Shown here: positions 18,485 to 30,400 of the stretch, piece by piece
Numbering within the stretch: the stretch's first letter is position 1
Layout of the letters: each line of letters begins with the position of its first letter
Source: Phallusia fumigata
Taxonomy: Eukaryota > Chordata > Ascidiacea > Phlebobranchia > Ascidiidae
NCBI GenBank assembly: GCA_008931825.1
Contig: QXVZ01012087.1
Coordinates: forward strand, 1 to 38,013
Direction: 5' to 3'
DNA length: 38,013 bases
The notes under the pieces: model-generated
What the model saw: only the letters and a program-made list of their open reading frames with translations
Databases searched by the model: none
Told to the model about the DNA's origin: nothing
Translations under genes and position numbers: made by a program

Positions 18485-21400
18485 CTGCAAGATAAATATT
18501 GACTTGTTAAGGATCCAAGCGCGGCTGTCTCGGAAGAAAGCCTTAACTTTGTTCAGTGATTCCTAACGTGGTGCACACGCGCAAAAGGTGGGGCACTTTA
18601 ATGTTTAGGCGGATTTTGAAAAAATATGGCAATAAGAACAAACGTTGTGTTCCACTAACACTTTTATACCAAAGACACTTTTGGTAATTTACTGTCTCAT
18701 CCCCTCCATGCATATGCTCATACACTTTTACAATATGTTTTATCAAATGAGTGGGTTCAAAATAAGTTGCGATGTTGACGAGGGTCAAGGTGTACCAAAC
18801 GTTAAGAAGCTAATGTAATGACCTTATATCAGTTAGCCCGACAACTAGCACGATACCGTTACGGTTAGTGCTGCTTTAAGCTCTACCATGACTGCAATAA
18901 ATAGGTAATTTTGAAAATCTGATTCATTTTCCTGTAAAGTTTCTCAGTGTTGGAATACTTCTTCAGAAATTTGATTTAAACGAAAATTAAGTTGACCCAT
19001 ATATTCATTAAAAATCTCGAATNCAAACGTTAAGAAGCTAATGTAATGACCTTATATCAGTTAGCCCGACAACTAGCACGATACCGTTACGGTTAGTGCT
19101 GCTTTAAGCTCTACCATGACTGCAATAAATAGGTAATTTTGAAAATCTGATTCATTTTCCTGTAAAGTTTCTCAGTGTTGGAATACTTCTTCAGAAATTT
19201 GATTTAAACGAAAATTAAGTTGACCCATATATTCATTAAAAATCTCGAATTACAAGCTTGGTGAACTTGTTAAGTTAGATGGCGCTTCAAACATCCGATT
19301 TACGAGTGGCGACAAATTTCATAAAATTTAGATATTTTCGTTGGTTTCGTATGAAACAAATATTGAACTGATATGAATCTAGTCACCAAGCACAAATACT
19401 TGGACTTGATAGCTGATCAACTTAATTTGTGACTGGGTTGTACTTTCCATTCGTACGCACTTGTGTAGGATGTTGAAGAGACAATGTTGTCCCTGTTCAC
19501 GACTGATAAATGCGATGTCCTGAAGCAGCTGCTTTAATACAGTTGAGAAGTTTCGTTCGAAAGTTGCGACCGAAGCGAGATGTTCCTCACTGCTTGTCAG
19601 CTCTTCCAAGTGTGTGCCTGTCTCCTGTCGTAGTACAAAAAATGTAAGTATATGTCAGATTGTCAGGGGTGGCCTTATTTTAAGCAGGAGCCGCATACGA
19701 TAAAACCAAAATTTCGAAGAGCCACAACACATGAAATAAGGAAAGTAATCATTTCATAAATACATTGAAGTATGCAGCCGCATAGGCAGTTGTGAATACT
19801 TGAACAAAAACATATTTGTGTGCATTTTATTTGTGCCTCGAATGATGCAACCAATATTCCAAAGTGCCAAAATACAAGAAATTAGGGAAGTATTTATTCA
19901 CATACATAGTGAAGCATGTGAAACAGAAGTGAATTCCGTGTGGCGTCGTTATGAAAACTCATGATACTTAAACAAAAACAACATGTATGCATTTTACGGC
20001 ACGTTGTTGTCAAAAAACACAAGTGCAAAGAGCAGCATGCATAGTTGCTAGCGAAGCGCGATTGGCCACCACTGGCGTATGGTGTAGTTATGGGAAAATA
20101 AAATTGGCAAACCGTATTGACGACGGAGTGAAACACTTTTTATATTTAACTGTCATAAAATAGGCAGTTTGCTTTGCATATAGTATTGTATGGTGAGGCA
20201 GAAAAACGGTAAGATATAGGATTTTGCTGGGGGCAGAGAACAATTGCAAGTGTTCTGTTTGGACAAGCGTGCCATGTTAATACCCGTTGCCTTGTCATAC
20301 CAGCCTTTTGTTTCGTAACACACGTGACGTAACAATGTATTAGCCGGATAGTTTTTCTCATTTTATATGCTTTTAACTTTAAACAGAGAGGTTTTGTAAA
20401 TCACACCTCGCCATGCCTAAGGGAAACGTTATGCCGAATCATATTCGGTTTTCAAAAGATCTATTCAACAAGGCTTGGGCTAGAAAAATCTAGCTTGCGG
20501 TGGGATACGAAACCACGACAGTAGTTTATATCTGGGCCTGGAGTTCTACCACCAGAGCTACGCAAAAGAAGCCTGCCGATAGTTGAATCACAGAAACCGC
20601 TGCCTGCTGCACATGTCAGCTTCTGGCAAAATACTTTAATGATTCTCGCGGCCTAACTTTAGACCTGTTTAAACCTTTGCTCATCATTACGCGATGGTTC
20701 AGCAGATTTTGATCCAGTCAGGCATAGTACTGCATGAATACTCGGTCACTGTCTCTTACCCTGGTTGCGGTCAAAAGTCGGTCAGATTCGAGTCTCTTCT
20801 CATCTTCAGTGGGCGGGCCGGACAACGTCATGTGTTCCAACTTATCTACGAGCATCGGTCCGTCCACTTGGCGACTAAGACTCTGTAAATGGAAATAAGT
20901 TGCTGTACCGTGTTACCGTGTTAGGTAACTTAGCATTTTGAGGAATTTATTTAACATATAGATGTCCTGCACTAAAAATAGAGAATTTTTGCAAAGTGCA
21001 TGGAATAAAAATGGAAGAAAACCATGCAGTGTCAATTTGACATAATAAGACACACAACCGACTAAGAATTTGTATCTGGTAAATACATTGTACTGCATTA
21101 TGTACGTATGGTGACAACAGCGATTGTCGAAACGTTTGCATTACAATGTATTCACTAAATACAAATTTAAGCTACTCTCAAAGTCCGGGTTTTGTGTTCC
21201 TAATTTTAAACACTGTTGGTAACTATTGCTGTTAACTCATACATAATTTTAGGGAAGTTCAGCCTGGTTTTCTGAAAAGGTTGGAATATCTTCCCAAGCA
21301 CAATACGGGTGTCGTACTCGTAACCCATGGAAACTCAGAATTTTTCACATCATGAAAAAATCAACACAGATTGAAAAAACTTTGCACGTCGTAGATTTAA

Positions 21401-24400
21401 CTACAGAAAAAAACTAAAACGTAGTTGCTACAAACCATCTCGAAACAAGCTGCAGCCTACCTGCATAAAGTTACTGAAAGCCACACAGAGCATGAGTAAC
21501 TTGCTCAACAACCGCAATAGGTCGGTGTTAGTGAGAAGACAGTCCTGTAAACTCTGGCGCAAAAAGTCCGTGTGGAAATCCAAGACCTCATCCACATTCA
21601 CAGCCTGTACGGGCACAAAGTTAATGTGTGTGGTATGTATGGCAAGAATACTAGGATTTTAAACCGTTGTAATATTGTTTTCGCATACTGTTCTCGATTA
21701 GAGTGTTTAAAAGCCAAGTATTCTTTATAACGAAGGACAGAATTCTTAAGTTAAAACTACAATTAATAAACTTAAAATGCCACGAACCATAGTCATTTAG
21801 TTCAATGTACACTTTTAATACTTTAATCAAATACCCTAAAAGTTTCTTTAGAACATTATTGCAATTAAGTGCAAAAAGTCTGCCGTAAAAAAGTACTAGT
21901 ACTACTTGTCCTACCGTTTTTAGGTTCTTCTCCAGGGTATTCCAGTTGGGTTCCAGAACTTCAAACATCATGTAGTACTCGAAGTTGAGAATGAAATGGA
22001 GCATTCGTTGTAGAATCGTCATCGCTTTTCCGAACCTAACACAAATTCCTTGTTTTACAACAACAACAAAACCAATTTCAAACAAGCTTTTATTGTGTTA
22101 CAGACCATGTTGGATTTTATATTTTACCACCTGTAGTTACACGCGACATGTTTACAATGCTTTTATTTAATTAAACTACGAATTAAGGATAGGCCGAAAG
22201 CGGAAGTGTTCTGTTTGGCTGAGCTGGTGTTTCTATCGGACGATCGGTCTCGGGGTATTATGACGTCACCATCTATGACGTAACGACGGGTGGGTGGCAA
22301 TATTTTTTATGCCTCAAAACTAAAACACGTTTGTATGACGAAACTCACCTATTGCAGGGAAAATGCGGATTCTAGTTTTATTAAATGTGTTCATTTTAAT
22401 ACAATTTTCTCAGATTTATATTTTTTTCCATGTTATAACCGACTACCTTCTTAAATCTCATTTCGAGGGGACCAAGCTTTAAAATTGACGATGTAATTAA
22501 AGCCGAAAACTGGAAAATTAAGTCGGTTCAGTCCAATTTAAGTTTTAACTATTATTTATCTGGATAAGTACTCAACTTCTTTTTAGTTTGAAGTTTAAGA
22601 GAAACTAGAACGTACTTGTTTGAAACGGCCACGTCCCTTTTGAGGCTCTTGAATCTGATCCAGACGTTTCTCAGTTGTCGCTCAACGTGTTTGCAGTAAA
22701 ACAAATGTCGGAACAACATCTGAAAGAGACCTACACTTTATTCACAGCCGGTTACATATTCAAACACGTTTTTGTTTGAAATCATAGGCATGAAAAAAAC
22801 ATGGGGGGGGGAAGCGATAGCGGCCGCAAACCTTTAATAAGGAATAGGGTGACAGGAGATGTAAAAACTGTCTGTGATTTTATACCACGAGTCACCGGAG
22901 ATTTAGCAGAAAGGATAAAGATATCAGTCGCATATAACTAAAAGACTGCAAACTTTAATAAGTCTGATGTAATTTATCGTTTTATCACACTTTTATCGCG
23001 CAATATTTATACCAAAACAGTCTTGGAACTGAAAATGCGTGGATTTCTTGGTTTGACGTTAGAATAACGGCAAAAAAATTAGGTTGGGAATTATGCGTGT
23101 TTTTCTACAGTCAAGAGACACAAAAGGTTTTACACCGGGGCTTTGGTATGAAATTTGACAGTGGTAGTTGTCATGGCTTTAGCGTCAAAAATACTCTAAG
23201 CATGAGGCAATACATACATGTTAGGAGTATCGAAATTGGCTCTCTGTCATTTTATTGCAAAAACACTTTCCAAAACAATACAGTTTGGTAAAAGCTTGAA
23301 CAAGGGTTTATTAAACAACTCGTTCAATGAAAAACCCGACTTTTAAACTAGAAGGGTGGCTTTCACCATACCACTCCATCTACACTATCACTCAATTTAT
23401 AAAGGATATCTATCTATAGATTCACTACATCATTTTACATTGGGTCACATAGTTACCTAAGTTTTTTATGGCATGATTGTTTCTGCAGGCAGAAACGCAT
23501 GGATCTCCACACACGTCAAGTTGAAAATTATGCATTTGGGGCTAGTGGGGTAACTAATGGAACTATAGGGTCAACCCAAGAAATTGCACCACAATGACGT
23601 GATATACAAACTGTGTAAACTTCATCCAATTCGAACATTGTTTAATCATTTCACCCATTTTAGGGGGCTAACGTTGTAGCTAACGGGGCTATGGGGTCAA
23701 ACTCATAATAATTACAAAACTGTGCTACTTGCGATTAGTATTGTCTTCAACAAAACCTCAAAAACCATCTCTACACCCGTAAGATAAAATTATTGATGTA
23801 ATGCCTAACTTTTCCGGATTTGCTTAGGGGCGTTAGGTCGGAAGCATTTTGTTAAGGGTCCAAACGTGTAGGAAGCAGTGAATCATAATAGTTTGGCCTG
23901 TAGTTTTTCCTTTTTTGACCCAAACCATTATGTCATAACAGTGCACCCATGACTACACATACTTTAGGAAAAAGCTTCGAGTAACGTTTTTGCGAAATGT
24001 CATGTAATGACGTCATTTAATATTGTAGGTCCTTATGAAAACCAAGAGACTGCTGAAAAACAACGATGTGAGGCGATATTCAATCTTTTCTAAAAGCTGC
24101 ATGTATGAAAAGTTAAAGCAGTTCAATTATACTGTGCAATATTTGCTGACTAAGCAATTTTTCAGGTAAAATTCTTGAGGCAAAAAAGGGATAAGTTAGT
24201 CACCAAGGCTATACACAAGTTGTTTGGTAACAAATATTGACTGACTTACCTGGTATTTGGTGAGAGCCTTCCTTGATATGACAAGAGACAAGGGCCAGTG
24301 AACGGTGTAATCAAGTGCAAACGATTCCAGACCACTCAAGCTCAGCTCAGTTGGATCAAGAGACTTGACCACTAAAAAATAAATAAAACTTTAGGAAAAT

Positions 24401-27400
24401 GCTAAAACGTTTCTGCTTTGTTCACAAAAAGAAAATATGGAACTTTTTTATCGAAACTACTGTGTATAAATTTGACCAAGCAAGCTATAAAGTTGATTGT
24501 GAGATTAAAAGGTTCAACATGAATGAAGTAATCTTTAGCAAGTCTTGTTTGCATTAAGGGTGACATTTACGCGAAAGTTGTTAAAGTTTTGTGCCCATGT
24601 GTGACCAAAAATATTTTGCCCGTTTTGTATCTCAACACACAAAAATATAACATTTCCGCAAATCTTAATGTTGTTAACAAGGCCGTCTTTAAAGTAACTC
24701 TTAACTCAACTTAATAAACTAGAAGGGTGGCTTTCACTGCATTGCCATTCTGGAACTATTACCAAACTTTTAAAAAATGTGTGCCCTACATTATTTTACA
24801 TTGTGTCTCAAGATTTTTATGGCATGCTTGTTTCTGCAGGCAGAAACGCGTGGATCCTATACATGTAAAGTGGTAGATTATGCGTTTTTCGACGACCTGT
24901 CGACCCTCAGGGATAAACAAAGCAGTGACCAAAAGGCCATTCGCGAAAATGATNCTCAGCTCAGTTGGATCAAGAGACTTGACCACTAAAAAATAAATAA
25001 AACTTTAGGAAAATGCTAAAACGTTTCTGCTTTGTTCACAAAAAGAAAATATGGAACTTTTTTATCGAAACTACTGTGTATAAATTTGACCAAGCAAGCT
25101 ATAAATTTGATTGTGAGATTTAAAGGTTTAACATGAATGAAGTAATCTTTAGCAAGTCTTGTTTGCATTAAGGGTGACATTTACGCGAAAGTTGTTAAAG
25201 TTTTGTGCCCATGTGTGACCAAAAATATTTTGCCCGTTTTGTATCTCAACACACAAAAATATAACATTTCCGCAAATCTTAATGTTGTTAACAAGGCCGT
25301 CTTTAAAGTAACTCTTAACTCAACTTAATAAACTAGAAGGTGGCTTTCACTGCATTGCCATTCTGCAACTATTACCAAATTTTTAAAAAATGTGTGCCCT
25401 ACATTATTTTACATTGCGTCTCAAGATTTTTATGGCATGCTTGTTTCTGCAGGCAGAAACGCGTGGATCCTATACACGTAAAGTTGTAGATTATGCGTTT
25501 TTCGACGACCTTCCGACCCTCAGGGATAAACAAAGCAGTCACCAAAAGGCCATTCGTGAAAATGATGATTGATTTAAACAAGTTACTTCCTTTGTAAGAC
25601 ATACTTCCTACACGATTTTTGTACAAACACGAACTGCACAAAAACTAAGACTGTTTAAAAATTGATTGGCACCTTTTTCTTCAACAGTGTCGATAGATAG
25701 AATTCGGACGAGTTGAGTGATAAGATCGTAGTTGAGAAGAACAATTCTGCAACAAACAAATGTGATGTCTGAGTGCGGAAGTAAACATGTTACTAATTTT
25801 AGTTGCATTCTTGCGTCTAGTGCTGCAAGTAGGCACGATTTTCATTCTTTCGGATTAGTTTATCACGACTTGTGAAGTAATTAGGCCAAAGGTTTGAAAA
25901 TATGTTAAAAAATTCGTATGAAACTTTCTTTTAGGTAATTCAATTTCTTCCACCACACATTTGGTCATAACGTGTCGGGGTCCCACAGCCAGAAAACTAA
26001 TGATGTCTGACACTTATAGCTGTCTTGTGCAAAGGAAACGTTTTTATAAATGACGTTACAGCGTATTAAAGACGCACAGAATAAGAAAATTTAAGAGACA
26101 GAAAAGTTTTTAGGTAACGTTTTTTTAAAAACTGTCATTTAAACGGCCAATTAGGCAGATTTTTCGGTCCACACATAGTTTAGTAAACTTTTGGCAAAAA
26201 GCTTAGTACACTGAAATAATAACGCGTCGCTATCGAGAATTTCTGGACACACTGTGTTTCGTTCATTTCTTAAAAGGCGAAACGCCGCTAAAAATAGGAA
26301 GACGATTTTGATAACTGTAGGCAAGTGCTGCTTCTCCGTTGTACTTACTAGGTCAGAAAATCACACCTTGTTTGAAGTGGACTTAGTCACAGCATAATTT
26401 TTCATGACAAATGATATTGCTTTTATTAAAATTAAACGACATTAAAATTAAAACTTAAATTGAAATTAAAAAACCTATGTAGTTGGCCAAGTGACGTGCT
26501 AGAAACAACCAATTTGAATAAAAGTGCCCATATTTATCTTGAATATATTTAAATACATACTATCTACGAACAAAATTTCTAGTGGGGGGATTTTAGCTTT
26601 AACTGTTAAAGGACACGGTTGAGCACCACTGATTTGGGTCGATGTATTTTGGAAGAAAAACGTTTGTCCGACGGAGTGTGATTTGACAAACAATTATTTG
26701 CAACACAGCAAAACCAAGGACCTCAAATTTTTCTCTTTATCCAAAGCGGAATGGAACACGCTAACAATGTTGAAGGTCTTGAATTGGTGAACTTGACTTC
26801 AGAAAACAGCATTGAAGTGAAGGAATTTCTTGCTGACAACTTCTTCAAAGATTCACCATTAATAAAACTCACTTCAATGAGTGATGACGAACTAAAAAAG
26901 GTGCTTTTCGCAAGGATAGATCAAATGCTCGCATGCAACTTGTCTTTTGGATTTCGGGAGAAAAACCGCACTTTAGTAGCTATGTGGGCAAACTCTTTGT
27001 CACCGAGCAAGGCACATGAGATCCCAAGTGGTGGTAGTTCTGTTCTTTATCAATACTTGAAGTCAATTGGAGATTTCGGAAAAGAAATCGGAGCGAAAAC
27101 TTACATGACTTGTGGTTCGGCGAGCGTCAGTTCAAAATACACAGGGCTGGGCCTTGCAAGGAAACTTTTGATTAGAAGTGAAGCTAAAGCTGTTGAACTG
27201 GGCTGTGAAGCTATTAGGATGAATTCAACAAATAGTTTTATGCATCGCATAGCCGCCGGAATGGATTATAAGGTTTTAAAGCGTTCGCGATTTGAAGATT
27301 TTGTGGATTTAGATGGAAACAGACCGTTCCGTGGAAAGGGCGAAGGTGTACATGTTGACCTTGTTGTTTACTACAAGTGGCTCAACAAAACAAAGAACAG

Positions 27401-30400
27401 TTTAAAACTGTCACGAATTTTTTTCAAATAAAAAGGATGATTACGAAGAATCTGATGACACTGCAAGCACTGCCTTAACTGTATTGAAACCAACAAAACT
27501 TAGATGTTTTATGTTTTCCTATACTTCAGTGCAGGTGTCTCAAACTCAAATATCTTCGAGGGCCAAGTGAAAACTTCACAGCAAGTCAAGGGTCGCACTG
27601 TGTAAACTCGACTTACAGAGGGACAATGGCATACTGTAGTAACGCAACAATCGCTTAAAGTATTTCTTATCAGAAAAGGCTAACACAGCGTTCTCCCTTA
27701 AAACCTTGCATCCATTTCTAGCTATCAGTACTTTGAAATAAACGGGTCTTGATGACTCGCTGGCAACATTTAAAGTAAACCGTAAAACGTTTAGATTTGA
27801 ATAAGACTGACGACGTAGGCGTCAATTTTTTAGCAAATTTTTTTTTCCGTGTGGAGAATGATCAAATCCAAGCGGTCTGACACATGATTAAATTACACAT
27901 CGTGCGTCTGTTGGTCGGTAAGTCATTATACTCTCTGTTATCGCTAATATGATCGGTACATATAGCACAAGAGACGTGCAAAATAGGACCACCACCTGCG
28001 TTGTTTAACAAACGAAAAGAACCACCCGGAAATCGACGCCTGCGCTGACGATGCCTATACAGGCGAAATATACATCTTTTAAAAGAACGAATATTGGTTG
28101 ATTGCGTCTGAAGCACAGCACAGCTTCACCACCATACTATTTGAAATTCTAAATGATTCACGGGCCACATAATGACGTACAACTGTGATTTGAAAGATAC
28201 ACAGCTGCAAAAACGTCCTTGGTGATTAAAATGTTCACTTTAAAAGCCTTTGTTTTGTAGTAGACCGTGGGGAATCCCCAAATTCCACATCCGGGACTAA
28301 ATGCGTATTATTCAATTTTTAAATTTGCATTCACAAGTTAACCTTTTAAGATTTTACTGCGTAGCAATATTCCTCCAGTCGTTTTCACATGCAATAAAAT
28401 ACAACGCTACGCCCGAGTGTAACCTAATACTGCGCGATGTAGTCCTAAACGTGCTTGTGCTTAATTAAAGATGACGTTCGCCTGATGGGGTGCGCGTCGC
28501 AAAATGTAATCCACCATCAGTATCACAATCTTTGGGTTTTGGGAATAACGTGATGAATTTATGAGTTTTAGCGAGTATTTGGGGCTGTAAGGGTAATCAC
28601 TTGATCGATCAGGATAAAATTTAAAACAACGTATATCTACACATTAAATTTCAATACATTTGGATTAGTATGAAGAAACGAGTGTCGAATATAATAGAAA
28701 AGTGGATATTTCGTCTACCGATGCGTCAAATAATATGAAGCTTGTAAGATTAGGAGCGAGTGACCATGGGCCTTTGCCTTTCCTGACCAGGCCTTGGTAT
28801 GGCAGCACGCTTAAACAAACAGCCGTAAACGCGGCCAGAAGAAATGTGTACTCGATGCCAACAGACCAAGTCGCCCCCTTTTTCATCCCACAAACAATAG
28901 ATAACAATAAATCATTAGGCTCGAAGCACTGCAGATTCGCTTTGCAGATTTGCAGCAGTGGGAGATACAAGCCAGTAATTGTGTGTGAAAAATTTTTTAC
29001 GTTTCGACCAACACTGTTTGAGAAAAAAAATCGTGACGATGAAAACAGTGTTTGCCAAAACGCAGAAAATGTTTTACACACAAGTTTACTGAGACTTTTT
29101 AAACCCCTTAGTTGTAATACAGTTTGAGACAAGTTTAAAGTTTGGCTTAAAAGGTTTATTGGGTTTCAAAGTTGGTTTTATTCGCAGATTTCTGTAAGTG
29201 CAAATAACCGACCTGTGGTAACGACGGTAATGTCTTTTAATTTACGACCTTTATGATGTTACGTCGACGATAATTGGAAGTTATTGCTAATATACAAGAA
29301 TAAATAATGCTGATGCTAAGATTATTTGCCCGGTGTCCAAGTGGTATTAATTTTATCTTATTTAGTACACCATTAGTTGCTGTACTTAGTTTAAAGCAGT
29401 CAGAATCCTAAGGAAATTGGGCAGCAGTGTGTGCAAATCTGGTTAAACAAGTCAACACATCTGCAAATTTATAAAAAACATGTATTATTGCAACGTCAAG
29501 GTTAAAATTAAGTTTGTTTTCACATCAGAACAAATGGTAAAAGCGCTTGGTACACTTATATGTAGGACAGTGCCAGGCAGGACTTTGCTAACTCATCTGG
29601 GAGTTCTGTTTGCAAAACTTAAATATGGACTCACATAAACTCGTCAACCTAGAGCTGGTTAAACTTCAACCGAGAGACTGCAAGGAGGTTCACGCATTTG
29701 TGGTGGAGAATTACTTAAAAGTTTCGCCATTTTTCCGTATGACCGAAGTTAATGTCGAAGACCTGAAACAACCCTACCTAAAACGGTTGGAGGAATTGCT
29801 AAAGTTCAACGCATCCTTCGGTTATCGAGACAAGCAAACAGGCCAACTTGTCGCAATGTGCGGGAACTACTTAGATCCAAACAATCTCAACAACGACGGC
29901 AGCAATACTGCCGACATAGTGGTTCAGTTTGTTGAGAGTACAGGAAAGCATTGGTATGAAAAAATTGGCGCAAAAAGCGGACTGAAATTTGGCACAGTTT
30001 GTGTTCTTCCCGAGTACGCAAAAATGGGTTTAGCCACAAGTTTGGCCGTTCGAAGCGAGGAGGCGGCTGTAGCGTTGGGGTGCGAAGCCATTGGTATGCA
30101 TTCAAGTAATAATTACACGAACCGGATAGCAGAAAAACTTGGGTATTCGGTTTTAGGGCAGTGGATGTATAATGAGTTTGTAGATGCGAATGGAAGAAGG
30201 CCTTTTACCGAGGAGAAAATTGGCGAACATACATCTATGACTAAGTATTACAAATGGCTTCGTAGCAGCGAAGGTCAGGACAACGTTGTCACCTAATGTC
30301 ATAATTCTTAACCTATTTTCTTGTCTGCACCTCTTTAAAATCACCAACCAGTTCTTGGACTCCCTTCTACAAATTCCGGAAATTTTATAATTTTTTTGTG

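Noticed and set aside
20694-20888. Candidate B-box (GGTCAGATTCGAGTCTC) near 20785
   Set aside because: No paired arms or A-box at tRNA distance were found; it is probably chance or a remnant.
24955-24985. Second copy of the start of a TUBGCP2 exon
   Set aside because: Part of the duplication across the N at 24954; truncated at the N, so it is an assembly artefact and not an alternative exon.
28665-29132. Overlapping + and - frames of 141 and 155 codons
   Set aside because: They run through a fold-back transposon and its flank, so the length reflects repeat composition. They also do not resemble the missing TUBGCP2 segment.
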